Below, in pieces: positions 1 to 9,342 of a stretch of 64,000 nucleotides of DNA (its first letter is position 1; every line of letters begins with the position of its first letter). The position numbers and the translations under genes are program-made. Below the pieces are notes generated by a model. It saw nothing but the letters and a program-made list of their open reading frames with translations, had not been told where the DNA came from and ran no database searches. The stretch lies in the NCBI GenBank assembly GCA_900766925.1, contig CAAFXG010000192.1, positions 43,414-107,413 of the forward strand, given 5' to 3'. The stretch is from Lachnospiraceae bacterium (GTDB lineage: Bacteria; Bacillota; Clostridia; Lachnospirales; Lachnospiraceae).

Positions 1-19
1 TGCGTGGCTTCTTTAAATA

Positions 20-1405
20 TTATTTACCCATACAGAATTCAGAAAATATCTTATTTACCAGGTCATCCTCTAGTTCTTCACCAATAATTTTACCAAGGCT
101 TGCATATGCTGACATCAGGTCTATTGTGAAGAAGTCCTCTCCCATCTCCATTTCTATACTGTCGATTACCTTGTTTAAACTGTCACGTGTTTCGTAAAGA
201 AGCGATTTGTGTCTCATATTTGTGATGTATATTTCGTCATTATATTTTATTTCATTGTTGAAAAATAATTCTTTTAACAAGGCGGTCAGTTCTGTTTTAC
301 CGGAGTTATTTTTTGCTGATATTTCAAGGATTTCTGTTGTAATTCTTGAAGTTATCAACAACTTATCAACAACCAATTGTTTATCATTTTTATTTATTAA
401 TGTGATAATTTTTTTACCAGCGATTTTACTCATTATTGTATAGTCATTTTCATCTAATTTTTTAGTTCCATCGACTATATATAATATTAAATCAGCGTCT
501 TCAATATTGTCGATTGCTTTGTCTACACCAATTTTTTCAATTATGTCTGAGGTTTCTCGAATTCCGGCAGTATCTACGATATTTAGCGTAATTCCGTCGA
601 TATTTATATGTTCCTCGAGAGTATCTCTTGTTGTACCTTCGATGTCTGTAACAATGGCTCTGTCTTCTCCTAACAGCATATTAAGAACAGAGGATTTACC
701 TGCGTTTGGACGACCTACTATAACTGTCTTTATTCCCTCGTTAATAAGACGACCGCTATCGCTTGATTTTATTAGATTATTTACAGTTATCAACAACTTA
801 TCAACAGTATTCTTCAATGTATGTGGATAACCCTCAAGTGAATAGTTTTCAGGGTCATCAAGAGCAGATTCTATATATGCTATGTTATATAATAACTTTT
901 CACGCATATCGCTGATTATATTTTTTAAACCACCGGTTAATTGCTTAATGGATGATTTTGCAGCCATGTCATTTTTGGAATGAATAAGATCCATTACTGA
1001 CTCAGCCTGTGACATATCTATTCTTCCATTAAGAAATGCTCTTTTTGTAAATTCGCCCGGTTCTGCCGGTCTTGCTCCAAGCCTTATTATCAGGTCAAGT
1101 ATTTTTTTGAGCACTACTATTCCACCATGACAGTCCAGTTCTACAACATCCTCTGCCGTGTATGTTGCCGGAGCTCGCATTACAAGAGCAATCGCTTCAT
1201 CTATTATTTCATTTGGTGTTTGTTTGTCATCAATTACAAAGCCATATGCAGCTGTGTAGCTATCCATGTTTTCAATAGTTTTGTTTTTATTTTTTGGTTT
1301 AAAAATTTTATTTGCAATTGTAATAGCATTTTCACCGCTGATTCTTATAATTCCGATACCTGAGTTGCCCATGCCGGTTGCAATTGCTGCGATTGTGTCA
1401 TTCAT
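20..1405 (-). CDS. mnmE: tRNA modification GTPase MnmE
   Basis: With MnmG this GTPase installs the (carboxymethyl)aminomethyl group at C5 of wobble uridine 34 in certain tRNAs. The 461 residues are full length. The N-terminal folate-binding domain is followed by a helical domain with an inserted G domain: G1 GRPNAGKSS at 231-239, the TT pair of G2 at 258-259, DTAG at 278-281 and NKND at 338-341. The protein ends in the family C-terminal CMGK, whose Cys is needed for modification. The ATG has a GAGGT ribosome site 7 nt upstream. In most Firmicutes mnmE runs directly into mnmG; here the two are divergent and separated by a nuclease gene and an AT-rich gap. Five DnaA-box-like nonamers lie in the coding sequence (see findings). 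Confidence 0.97.
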   Translation of the reverse strand: MNDTIAAIATGMGNSGIGIIRISGENAITIANKIFKPKNKNKTIENMDSYTAAYGFVIDDKQTPNEIIDEAIALVMRAPATYTAEDVVELDCHGGIVVLKKILDLIIRLGARPAEPGEFTKRAFLNGRIDMSQAESVMDLIHSKNDMAAKSSIKQLTGGLKNIISDMREKLLYNIAYIESALDDPENYSLEGYPHTLKNTVDKLLITVNNLIKSSDSGRLINEGIKTVIVGRPNAGKSSVLNMLLGEDRAIVTDIEGTTRDTLEEHINIDGITLNIVDTAGIRETSDIIEKIGVDKAIDNIEDADLILYIVDGTKKLDENDYTIMSKIAGKKIITLINKNDKQLVVDKLLITSRITTEILEISAKNNSGKTELTALLKELFFNNEIKYNDEIYITNMRHKSLLYETRDSLNKVIDSIEMEMGEDFFTIDLMSAYASLGKIIGEELEDDLVNKIFSEFCMGK

Positions 1406-1998
1406 TGATTTACCTCATATAAAGATGTTTATTATTTTGGACAAAGAATATTATTTTTAAATATAAAATTTAAAATTATAATATTTTGTGTATTTGAATA
1501 AATATATCATTTTGCGGTTGCTTGTTCAATTTGTTTTCTAAAAATAATATAATAATTTGATTTATATAAGAAATATATATTGAATTTCATAAATATAAAA
1601 TAGTATTTCCGTTATATTTTTATGCATTTTTTGTTAAAGTGGAATATGTAATTTTTGCTGATATTCAGATAAAGCATATAGGTTTATTTTGTTTAATAAT
1701 AAAATTTGTAGTATTATTTTCACATTCGATATTATAAAAAATATCTTATTTATCTTGATATTATATACTATATATGTTAAATTGAGTTCAAAGCAGATTT
1801 TCAATTGCAGACGAACGTATCTTTATGATATTGGCAAAGTCGTCATCATTTATTCTAAATATAGCATCATTTCTCTGCTTTTAAATCATTATTTTACAAT
1901 TAATATGATTAAAGCAGGAGGTGATGACTCATTTTATCTCCTGCATGGGAACATATAAGATAATAAATATGTTTCTAACAAGAAGGAGGTATATTTGA
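1406..1998. other. AT-rich intergenic region between mnmE and nuclease gene
   Basis: This 593-bp stretch has no convincing gene. A plus-strand 89-codon frame (1689-1958) has no ribosome site and unnatural composition. On the minus strand a 30-codon stop-free run ending at 1788 reads like the C-terminus of a protein and could be a gene remnant. A 7-bp inverted repeat (GCAGGAG/CTCCTGC, about 1915-1945) sits just upstream of the nuclease gene and would be a weak terminator or operator. Confidence 0.4.
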
Positions 1999-2979
1999 AT
2001 GAGTAAAACTAATTTGGCAATTTCTATTGAAACGACAGATGAAAAAATACGCCGTTACAATGAAAATGTGTGTACTATGTTAGCAGATCCTCAGGTGCTG
2101 GCATATATTCTGGTTAATATCATGGAGGAGTTTAAGAATTGGAATATCTCTGATATAATAGATTCTATAGGTGATATTTCAGTACGTAAAAAGATGGTAA
2201 ATCCAGGATTTTCTAATCTTGGAAAAATAGTCGGGGTTAATACAGTAGATATTGTACCAGGTGAGGGCGAGGTAAGATACGATATAAGGTTTACTGTACA
2301 ATATGGTATTAAGCAGATAAGAGTTTTGATTAATTTGGAAGCACAGAAATCAACAGATGTAAATATACTGGGATATCATATAGAAAATCGTATTCAATAT
2401 TATCTTGCTAGGATGATTTCCGCACAAAAGAATACAGAATTCGTAAATGATAACTATGATGGTATACGAAAAGTTGTAAGTATATGGATATGTATGGATG
2501 CAAAAGATGATTGTGATGGAATTACAAAATATTCATTTAAGCCAGAATCATTGTATGGAAAGGATTTTGATTACGCTGAATTTGATAAAATGGAAGCATA
2601 TATAATAAGAATAAGAAAAAACGATGATGTATTGGAATCGAAGAATAATCTAATACATATGTTAGAAGCTTTGCTTTCAAAAAAGAAATCTGATGAAGTA
2701 AAAAGATTATTATCAGAAGAGCATGGTATGATAATGAATGTTGATGGTAATGAGAAGGAGGTTGAAGAAATGTGTAATTTAGGCGAAGGAATATACGAAG
2801 ATGGAATAGAGGCCGGAAAAGAAATTGGAAAAGAAATTGGCATGGAACAATTACTTATCAATTTAATTTCATCCAAATTAAAAAAGGGTATGGATACGTT
2901 TACTATTGCAAAAGAACTTGAACAAGATGAGAATTATATAATTGAATTAATTCAAGAGCATAAATTGGCAAAAATATAA
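1999..2979 (+). CDS. PD-(D/E)XK nuclease family transposase-like protein (Rpn type)
   Basis: This is a 326-residue protein of the Rpn / 'PD-(D/E)XK nuclease family transposase' group, which is expanded in gut Clostridia. These are nucleases linked to recombination; true transposition is not established. The core is visible as D95 in RYDIRF followed by E114-A-Q116 in INLEAQKS, the D...ExQ variant typical of this family, then the conserved YHIENRIQYYLARM-type helix. The C-terminal ~45 residues (TIAKELEQDENYI) look like a small helix-turn-helix or targeting segment. The start has an AGGAGG site 9 nt upstream. The gene sits 27 bp before mnmG on the same strand and splits the usual mnmE-mnmG pair, which suggests insertion. 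A second, dissimilar family member lies at 61798. Confidence 0.85.
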   Translation: MSKTNLAISIETTDEKIRRYNENVCTMLADPQVLAYILVNIMEEFKNWNISDIIDSIGDISVRKKMVNPGFSNLGKIVGVNTVDIVPGEGEVRYDIRFTVQYGIKQIRVLINLEAQKSTDVNILGYHIENRIQYYLARMISAQKNTEFVNDNYDGIRKVVSIWICMDAKDDCDGITKYSFKPESLYGKDFDYAEFDKMEAYIIRIRKNDDVLESKNNLIHMLEALLSKKKSDEVKRLLSEEHGMIMNVDGNEKEVEEMCNLGEGIYEDGIEAGKEIGKEIGMEQLLINLISSKLKKGMDTFTIAKELEQDENYIIELIQEHKLAKI

Positions 2980-3006
2980 TATATACCGGATTAAGAAGGA
3001 AAAGCG

Positions 3007-5088
3007 ATGAGTCAGAATTATATACAGGAAGAATATGATATTATTGTCGTCGGTGCCGGACATGCAGGCTGTGAGGCTGCCCTGGCTGCTGCAAGAATGG
3101 GAATGGAAACAATTTTATTTACGGTTAGCATGGACAGTGTTGCCATGATGCCATGTAATCCTAATATTGGAGGAAGCTCGAAGGGACATCTTGTTAGGGA
3201 AATAGATGCGCTCGGTGGAGAAATGGGCAAGAATATTGATAGGACATATATCCAGTCTAAGATGCTGAATGTCTCGAAGGGTCCTGCAGTTCATTCTCTT
3301 CGTGCACAGGCCGACAAGGTTGAATATACAAAACAAATGCGTCTTACTTTACAGAATGAGGATAAGCTTACACTTAGACAGTCTGAGGTTTCTGAGCTTT
3401 TGTTTGAGGATGTTATAATAGATTCGGATAGCAAAGCAAATACCGATGTTGATAATGAAAAAAGTAATATTAAGAGAATTATACGTGGTGTTAAAACCTT
3501 TTCTGGTGCAACATACTTAGCTAAGGCAGTTATTCTTTGTACGGGTACTTATCTTAAGGCAAGATGTATATATGGTGATGTTGTTAATTATACCGGACCT
3601 AATGGTCTTCAGGCTGCTAATCATCTTTCTGATTCCATGAAGAATGCAGGAATATTTATTAGGAGATTCAAAACGGGAACTCCTGCCAGACTAGACAGGA
3701 AGACTATTGATTTTTCTAAGATGGAGGAGCAAAAGGGCGACGAGCATATAGTTCCGTTTTCATTTACCAATACGGAAGAAGATATTAAACGAGACCAGAT
3801 ATCTTGTTGGCTGACATACACCAACGAGGAAACTCACAGGATAATTAAGGATAACATTAATCGTTCACCTCTTTTTTCAGGTTTTATTGAGGGTACAGGA
3901 CCAAGATACTGTCCATCCATTGAAGATAAAGTAATGAAGTTCCCGGATAAGGATAGACATCAGTTGTTTATAGAACCGGAAGGTGAATTTACAAATGAAA
4001 TGTATATGGGAGGAATGTCCTCTTCACTTCCAGAGGATGTTCAGTATGCCATGATTCGTACAGTTCCCGGCCTTGAAAATGTTAAGATAGTAAGAAATGC
4101 ATATGCAATAGAATATGATTGTATAAATGCAATTAATCTTAAAGCTAATCTTGAATTTAAAGAGATTGACGGTCTGTTTTCTGCCGGTCAGATTAATGGC
4201 AGTTCAGGTTATGAGGAGGCTGCTGCACAGGGTATAATGGCAGGAATTAATGCTGCTCGTAAGCTACAGGGCAAGGAGGCTGTTATCTTAGACCGTTCTC
4301 AGGGCTATATTGGTGTTCTTATTGATGATCTTGTTACAAAGGAAACTCAGGAGCCGTATAGAATGATGACCTCACGTGCAGAATATAGATTGTTATTAAG
4401 ACAGGATAATGCGGATTTACGACTTACTTATATAGGTCATGAAATTGGTTTGATTGATGATGAACGATATGCTAAATTTTGTGAAAAGAGAAATAACATT
4501 TACAAAGAAATAGAACGAGTAAGTCAGATTATGGTTGGTGCAAATAAGCATGTTCAGGACTTTTTACAGGAACATGGCAGTTCTTCTCTGGGTACTGCTG
4601 CATCTCTTGCAGAATTGATTAGAAGACCTGAATTATCCTACGAAGTCTTAAGTGAGCTTGATACCGGCAGAATTGCGCCTGATAAGGTTCTGAAAAAAGC
4701 CTATGATGATGATTTTGAGGGATATATTGTAAGTAATAAGGGTAACAAAACTGTCAATTATAACTATGTAAATGATGATAATGTGCCACAGGAGGAAATA
4801 ATTACTCTCACCTCGGAGGTTATTGAACAGATAAATATAGCTATTAAGTATGATGGTTATATAACCAGACAGCAGTCACAAGTTGAGCATTTCAAGAAAA
4901 TGGAAAAGAAAATGATACCTTCTGATATAGATTATGATGATGTTTCTAATCTTAGAAAGGAAGCCAGACAGAAGCTTTCTGCAATAAGACCGGCATCTAT
5001 AGGACAGGCATCAAGAATTTCAGGAGTATCACCGGCAGATGTATCTGTGCTGATGATTTATCTTGAACAATATAAAGCTAAGCAATAA
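3007..5088 (+). CDS. mnmG: tRNA uridine-5-carboxymethylaminomethyl modification enzyme MnmG
   Basis: This is the FAD-dependent partner of MnmE in modification of tRNA wobble U34. The dinucleotide-binding GAGHAGCEAA lies at residues 16-25. Other family hallmarks are PCNPNIGGSSKGH (about 50-62), the FAD-contacting SAGQINGSSGYEEAAAQG segment and the C-terminal tRNA-binding region with ASRISGVSPADVSVL. At 693 residues it is longer than the usual 620-640. The excess includes a charged insert around residues 139-156 (SKANTDVDNEKSN), likely a surface loop. It is probably read from the upstream nuclease promoter, and rsmG follows 60 bp downstream. Confidence 0.97.
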   Translation: MSQNYIQEEYDIIVVGAGHAGCEAALAAARMGMETILFTVSMDSVAMMPCNPNIGGSSKGHLVREIDALGGEMGKNIDRTYIQSKMLNVSKGPAVHSLRAQADKVEYTKQMRLTLQNEDKLTLRQSEVSELLFEDVIIDSDSKANTDVDNEKSNIKRIIRGVKTFSGATYLAKAVILCTGTYLKARCIYGDVVNYTGPNGLQAANHLSDSMKNAGIFIRRFKTGTPARLDRKTIDFSKMEEQKGDEHIVPFSFTNTEEDIKRDQISCWLTYTNEETHRIIKDNINRSPLFSGFIEGTGPRYCPSIEDKVMKFPDKDRHQLFIEPEGEFTNEMYMGGMSSSLPEDVQYAMIRTVPGLENVKIVRNAYAIEYDCINAINLKANLEFKEIDGLFSAGQINGSSGYEEAAAQGIMAGINAARKLQGKEAVILDRSQGYIGVLIDDLVTKETQEPYRMMTSRAEYRLLLRQDNADLRLTYIGHEIGLIDDERYAKFCEKRNNIYKEIERVSQIMVGANKHVQDFLQEHGSSSLGTAASLAELIRRPELSYEVLSELDTGRIAPDKVLKKAYDDDFEGYIVSNKGNKTVNYNYVNDDNVPQEEIITLTSEVIEQINIAIKYDGYITRQQSQVEHFKKMEKKMIPSDIDYDDVSNLRKEARQKLSAIRPASIGQASRISGVSPADVSVLMIYLEQYKAKQ

Positions 5089-5148
5089 ATATATTATAAT
5101 ACGCAAAATATTATAATATGTATGATATTATGATTAAACGGAGTATGT

Positions 5149-5937
5149 ATGGAAAAGTTAAATAAATATGTAGAAGGTATGACAGGAAGCTGTCTGACTG
5201 ACAGGCAGCTTGAGCAGTTTGAAAAATACTATGAGATGTTGATTGAAAAGAATAAGGTGATGAATCTTACAGCAATAACAGACAAAGACGAAGTGGTTTT
5301 AAAGCATTTTATAGACAGTGTTGCTCTTGGTTCGTATTTTGATTTAAAAGATAAAACAATTAACGTAATTGATGTTGGAACGGGTGCAGGATTCCCGGGA
5401 ATTCCACTTAAAATTGTATTCCCCGGCCTTAATATGACCTTATTTGATTCATTAAATAAACGTGTAAAGTTTCTTCAGGAAGTGATAGATGAGTTAGGAC
5501 TTGATGGTGGAAAGGCAACAAAGAATAATTTGGAAGACAGCACAGATATTGAAGTAAAAAAAGAGCTTTCGACTGGTAGCTGTATCGCTGTCCATGGCCG
5601 GGCTGAGGAAGGTGGACGTGACAGGAATATGCGTGAAAGGTATGATCTTGTGGTTTCACGCGCAGTTGCCAATATGGCAGTTTTATCTGAGTATTGTATA
5701 CCTTTTGTAAAACAGGATGGATATTTTATTCCATATAAAACAGGTAAAATTGAAGAGGAATTATCAGAAGGCAAGAAGGCTATATCAATTCTTGGTGGTA
5801 AATATGAGAAAACAGAAAAATTATTTCTCCCGGATTCTGACATTAGTAGGAGCTTTGTATTCATCAAGAAAATAAAGGTAACTCCAAAGACTTATCCGAG
5901 AAAAGCCGGAACAGCAAACAAACAGCCCCTTAAATAA
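5149..5937 (+). CDS. rsmG: 16S rRNA (guanine527-N7)-methyltransferase RsmG
   Basis: RsmG methylates N7 of G527 in 16S rRNA using S-adenosylmethionine. The Rossmann SAM loop DVGTGAGFPGIP lies at residues 75-86 and the family VVSRAVANM motif at about 168-176. The protein has 262 residues against about 240 usually; a hydrophilic insert at about 122-146, between the SAM domain strands, accounts for the difference. It follows mnmG as in the classic mnmG-rsmG pair. The stop codon lies in the loop of the terminator hairpin at 5916-5954, so the last codons form one arm of that hairpin. Confidence 0.96.
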   Translation: MEKLNKYVEGMTGSCLTDRQLEQFEKYYEMLIEKNKVMNLTAITDKDEVVLKHFIDSVALGSYFDLKDKTINVIDVGTGAGFPGIPLKIVFPGLNMTLFDSLNKRVKFLQEVIDELGLDGGKATKNNLEDSTDIEVKKELSTGSCIAVHGRAEEGGRDRNMRERYDLVVSRAVANMAVLSEYCIPFVKQDGYFIPYKTGKIEEELSEGKKAISILGGKYEKTEKLFLPDSDISRSFVFIKKIKVTPKTYPRKAGTANKQPLK

Positions 5938-5954
5938 TAAGGGGCTGTTTGTTT
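5916..5954. terminator. Bidirectional terminator between rsmG and exonuclease gene
   Basis: A perfect 17-bp stem (AAACAAACAGCCCCTTA, 5916-5932, with its complement at 5938-5954) has a 5-nt loop. A/T-rich ends on both sides suit termination on both strands. It overlaps the rsmG 3' end and serves two convergent genes. Confidence 0.9.
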
Positions 5955-5972
5955 TACCGTCATCAAAACGAA

Positions 5973-6938
5973 CTATTCGAAATCTAAATTATTTTTACTA
6001 TGACGTTTTTCTTGTCTTTTGATACGAAGCTCATCTTGTCTTTCAAGAATCTCATCCATTCCTTTTTTGTTGGTTGGAGACATAGTCTTTATAACAAATA
6101 TTTTGCCGTTTTTGGATTGTTTGAACTTGATTCTTCCTGCAACCAATCCGTGATACCAGCATTTACAAACACATACATAAGAATTAGGTGAGTTGGCAAA
6201 CCATTTAACCTTACGGGTTGCTTTTTTCTTGCATTTATAACACCTTATAGCGGTGATATCGTTATCCTCCAAAGCATCCTTTTTGGTATCATATTCCATG
6301 GATATATGTTCCAGATAATTCTTATGGAAGGAAATTAATTCCTCCTCCTTGGTCTTTGGATTGTTATATACATCATAACAATATCTGTCGATTAAATCCT
6401 TTGGACGAATCTTCGCAAGCACCTGACCTGTATAATAAGCATCATTTACAGCGGAATGAAAAGGTCTGTCTATCTTGAGCTTTAGGTGATTAACAGCCTT
6501 CTCTAGCTTGACTATTGCTCCGTCCGGATCAGTAACGTCTGCATATATCTGCTGTACGTTATAGTACTTGAGAGGTGCTTTAAGTGGCTTTAAGTAATAA
6601 TAATCCATATTATTCTGAAGATAGCTTAGGTCCATCGGACCCCAGGTACAGAAAATATAATCCTCGCCACACCATTTAAGAAAGTCCCTGCATACGATTT
6701 CAAAAGGTTTGCCCTTACGAAGGGTTTCTTCATCATAGTTAAGAATTGATTTGATGTGTGGCTGAAGCTTCTTGTAAAGCCGCGGTTTTATTATACTTGA
6801 ATAAGTATCTGTTATTTTAAATCTGCTGTTAAGCTTAACAGCTCCAATTTCGATTATCTCAAATGGCATACGGGGGTTTTCATATTCATGACCACCACAG
6901 CACTGGTTCCATTCAAGATCAAAAACAATGTAATTCAT
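5973..6938 (-). CDS. DEDDh-type 3'-5' exonuclease domain protein with Cys-rich tail
   Basis: The N-terminus carries an RNase T/DnaQ-like exonuclease fold. FDLEWN at residues 6-11 gives the D-x-E of motif I, IEIGAVKLN follows, a central Asp motif lies near WGPMDLSYL, and FHSAVNDAYYTG supplies the H-x4-D of a DEDDh enzyme. It resembles KapD-like inhibitor/exonuclease proteins of Firmicutes. The last ~100 residues contain CYKC followed by VCVCKCWYH, a likely metal-binding module that the core family lacks. The substrate (RNA or DNA) cannot be told from sequence. The start has AAGGGA 7 nt upstream. The gene lies 18 bp after the membrane protein gene at 6957-7553, probably in one transcript. Confidence 0.85.
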   Translation of the reverse strand: MNYIVFDLEWNQCCGGHEYENPRMPFEIIEIGAVKLNSRFKITDTYSSIIKPRLYKKLQPHIKSILNYDEETLRKGKPFEIVCRDFLKWCGEDYIFCTWGPMDLSYLQNNMDYYYLKPLKAPLKYYNVQQIYADVTDPDGAIVKLEKAVNHLKLKIDRPFHSAVNDAYYTGQVLAKIRPKDLIDRYCYDVYNNPKTKEEELISFHKNYLEHISMEYDTKKDALEDNDITAIRCYKCKKKATRKVKWFANSPNSYVCVCKCWYHGLVAGRIKFKQSKNGKIFVIKTMSPTNKKGMDEILERQDELRIKRQEKRHSKNNLDFE

Positions 6939-6956
6939 ATGGTTCCCTTGCTATGC

Positions 6957-7553
6957 CTATTCTGCTTTTTTGTTCATAACCCTTAAATGTGAATATTCCT
7001 TTGATGCTTCAAGCTTGCCATTACGTTCTTCAAGCTCTTTGCAAATGTCATTTAATATTTCAATTGCTTCTTTCTCAGATTTGGCATTAGCTGTTGCCAT
7101 CTGAGCGATTAATATTGCAATACGTTCATTGCTGTTGACAATCTTGGTTGTATTATCAGCATCTTTCTTAATCTGAAGCTTCGCCATAACCTTATCCTGG
7201 TCAATGAGCTGATTCATTAGTTTGGCATTTTCATCCTTAATTTCAAGCATCATATCGAGAACTGCCGACATACTCTGCGTACGGGAAATCTCTTCTCTTT
7301 TGGCAACGGAATAAATACCCTTTTCAACCTTTGTAAGCTCGTTCTGCTTATCGATATTAATGGAGGCTATTTCGTCTATTTTGGCAAGTATACCATCGAC
7401 TATAAAGTACGTATCAACAATCACAATAAGCGAAACAGCAATAATTAATTCTATGTTTTTGGGATAGACCAGAATCAAATATAAATCTATTAAAAAGGCC
7501 GCTATAAATGCAACGGTACTAATAGTAAGCGTTGATTGTGATTTATGCTTCAT
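6957..7553 (-). CDS. Hypothetical membrane protein with coiled-coil tail
   Basis: I do not recognise this 198-residue protein. Residues about 8-50 form two closely spaced hydrophobic segments (TISTVAFIAAFLIDLYLILVYP and LIIAVSLIVIVDTYFIVDGIL). The remainder is a charged, helical, coiled-coil-like cytoplasmic region with Met- and Ala-rich heptads. The start is supported by AAGGAGG 6 nt upstream. It lies between the pyrophosphatase and exonuclease genes on the same strand. It could be a small scaffold or signalling adaptor, but that is only a guess. Confidence 0.7.
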   Translation of the reverse strand: MKHKSQSTLTISTVAFIAAFLIDLYLILVYPKNIELIIAVSLIVIVDTYFIVDGILAKIDEIASINIDKQNELTKVEKGIYSVAKREEISRTQSMSAVLDMMLEIKDENAKLMNQLIDQDKVMAKLQIKKDADNTTKIVNSNERIAILIAQMATANAKSEKEAIEILNDICKELEERNGKLEASKEYSHLRVMNKKAE

Positions 7554-7628
7554 GGTAACCTCCTTAAAATCTATAAGCTGATATGTGCTTAATACTATGG
7601 ACGATTATATCACACATTAATATGATTT

Positions 7629-9284
7629 TCAATCATGACACGCACTCATGATTGTTGGAATAACCTGTTTTTTACGGGAAACAACGTTATTTAAAATAAT
7701 ACTGCCACCCTTTACCTCATCAAGCTTAAATGCTTTTGCAAGAAGCTGCTCGGCATCCTTTCCATAGTAGAGAAGTTCCGTATTCTCTGTAAAAATATTT
7801 GTCAGCATAAAGAACAGCATATCAGTATTTTCACTTGCATAAACAGTTTCCATATACTTTAAAATTCTTGATTTAATCTGATCAAGAATAACACTGTTAA
7901 ATGCTGTAATCTGTCCTATTCCAAAGGTAAAGTTGTTAGTTGAAAATACCTTATAATCCTGTTTAAATATTTCCTCATCTGTTTTATTCTTAAGCTTACT
8001 TCCTGCATTAAACATTGATACTGCAAATGTATCAATATCCACATCTGCAATTTCGGACAGCCGCTTACAGGCCTCTTCATCGATTGGTGTACAGGTTGGT
8101 GACCTGAACATAAGAGTATCGGAAATAATTGCAGCGCAAAGCAAACCGGCAATATTTTTAGGAATTTCAATCCCGGTCTCAAGAAATATCTGGTAAATAA
8201 TGGTAGCAGTGCATCCGAGGGGCTGATTTCTGAAATAAACCGGATTCATTGTCTGGAGCCCGCCGATTCTATGATGATCAATAATCTCAAGTAGAGTTAC
8301 TTCGTCAATACCGTCAACTGTCTGGGCATGTTCATTATGATCAACTAAAATTACCTTTTTAGGGTTTGCATTTAAATAATTACGTTGTGAAATGAGTCCC
8401 ACGTATTTTCCAAATTCATTTAGTACAGGATAATACTGATGGCGTTTGCTTGCCATTACGTCACGAATGTCAGTGATGTAATCCTCTGTCTGGAAGGTAA
8501 TTAAGTTTTCTTTTTTCATGAAATGTCTTATGGGAATGCTCTGGTTAATGAGTCTTGCCACAGTATAGGTATCATATGGAGTACTCAGTATTGAACATCC
8601 GCGTTCTTCAGCTAATTTAGTTATTGTTTTTGATACCTGAGCACCTTCACATATGATAATACACTGTGCTTCCATTTCAATGGCACAAAGCTGGGATTCA
8701 TAGCGATTGCCGAGAATTACAATGTCTGATTTGGAGATATAATTTTCCATGAGATCCGGGTTTGCCGCCGCTATTAGAACCTTTCCTGAGTCAATTGTTG
8801 AGTTTTTGTTGCCAACAATCAGTTCGGCCGACAATGTATCTATGATGTTTGAATACGGTGTCTTTGCAGTAGCAATAATTCTGTTATCATATACCTCCAT
8901 ATATGTCATGGCAATATCACGGACAGTAATAAGTCCGGCAAGATTGCCATATTCATCTACTGATGGAAGGGTAGTTGCACCTGATGCACTTAATATTTCC
9001 CATGCACGTTTAATTGATATTTCACTGGAAACACCATCCAAATGTCTATATTCAACATCCTTTACCTGTGTGAATACATTTTCTACATACTCGGGAGCTT
9101 CCATATTAAATGATTTTAATACAAATGAAGTTTCTGCGTTAATTTCACCGGCACGACGTGCAACATAGTCATTACCTGTGAGCTGTCGTTTAAGATATGC
9201 ATAACAAATTGCAGAACATATAGAATCTGTGTCAGGGTTTTTATGTCCAATGACATAAACTTTTTCGTTTGTCGTATTTTCCAT
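7629..9284 (-). CDS. ppaC: Manganese-dependent inorganic pyrophosphatase with CBS/DRTGG insert (family II)
   Basis: It hydrolyses pyrophosphate to phosphate in the cytoplasm. The DHH-superfamily N-domain begins with GHKNPDTDS (residues 13-21, metal ligands) and continues after a long insert with VDHNEHAQ and the DHH triad in IIDHHRIGG. The C-terminal DHHA2 domain ends with SRKKQ, the substrate-binding motif. At 551 residues it is the long form: CBS repeats and a DRTGG domain (about 70-300) are inserted, and in known CBS-pyrophosphatases these bind adenine nucleotides for allosteric control. The ribosome site is GGAGG. It is monocistronic or leads the small operon running to 5973. Confidence 0.93.
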   Translation of the reverse strand: MENTTNEKVYVIGHKNPDTDSICSAICYAYLKRQLTGNDYVARRAGEINAETSFVLKSFNMEAPEYVENVFTQVKDVEYRHLDGVSSEISIKRAWEILSASGATTLPSVDEYGNLAGLITVRDIAMTYMEVYDNRIIATAKTPYSNIIDTLSAELIVGNKNSTIDSGKVLIAAANPDLMENYISKSDIVILGNRYESQLCAIEMEAQCIIICEGAQVSKTITKLAEERGCSILSTPYDTYTVARLINQSIPIRHFMKKENLITFQTEDYITDIRDVMASKRHQYYPVLNEFGKYVGLISQRNYLNANPKKVILVDHNEHAQTVDGIDEVTLLEIIDHHRIGGLQTMNPVYFRNQPLGCTATIIYQIFLETGIEIPKNIAGLLCAAIISDTLMFRSPTCTPIDEEACKRLSEIADVDIDTFAVSMFNAGSKLKNKTDEEIFKQDYKVFSTNNFTFGIGQITAFNSVILDQIKSRILKYMETVYASENTDMLFFMLTNIFTENTELLYYGKDAEQLLAKAFKLDEVKGGSIILNNVVSRKKQVIPTIMSACHD

Positions 9285-9311
9285 GTAAATAACCCTCCTA
9301 TATTAATTAAA

Positions 9312-9335
9312 GGCTGCTACAATACTGCAACAGCC
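9312..9335 (-). terminator. Terminator after tRNA-Arg
   Basis: A 10-bp stem with two G-U pairs (GGCTGTTGCA / TGTAGCAGCC, read on the minus strand) has a 4-nt loop, followed by TTTAATTAATAT. It lies 7 nt beyond the tRNA 3' end. Confidence 0.65.
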
Positions 9336-9342
9336 ATAACAG

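Noticed and set aside
1689..1958. Plus-strand 89-codon frame before the first nuclease gene
   Set aside because: It has no ribosome site and AT-driven Ile/Tyr/Leu composition, it runs through a hairpin, and it has no family resemblance.
1999..2979. First nuclease gene as a complete insertion sequence
   Set aside because: I found no terminal inverted repeats or target duplication around it, and the protein is an Rpn-type nuclease rather than a DDE transposase.
5429..5867. Minus-strand frames inside rsmG
   Set aside because: They are antisense shadows of the rsmG coding sequence with no ribosome sites.
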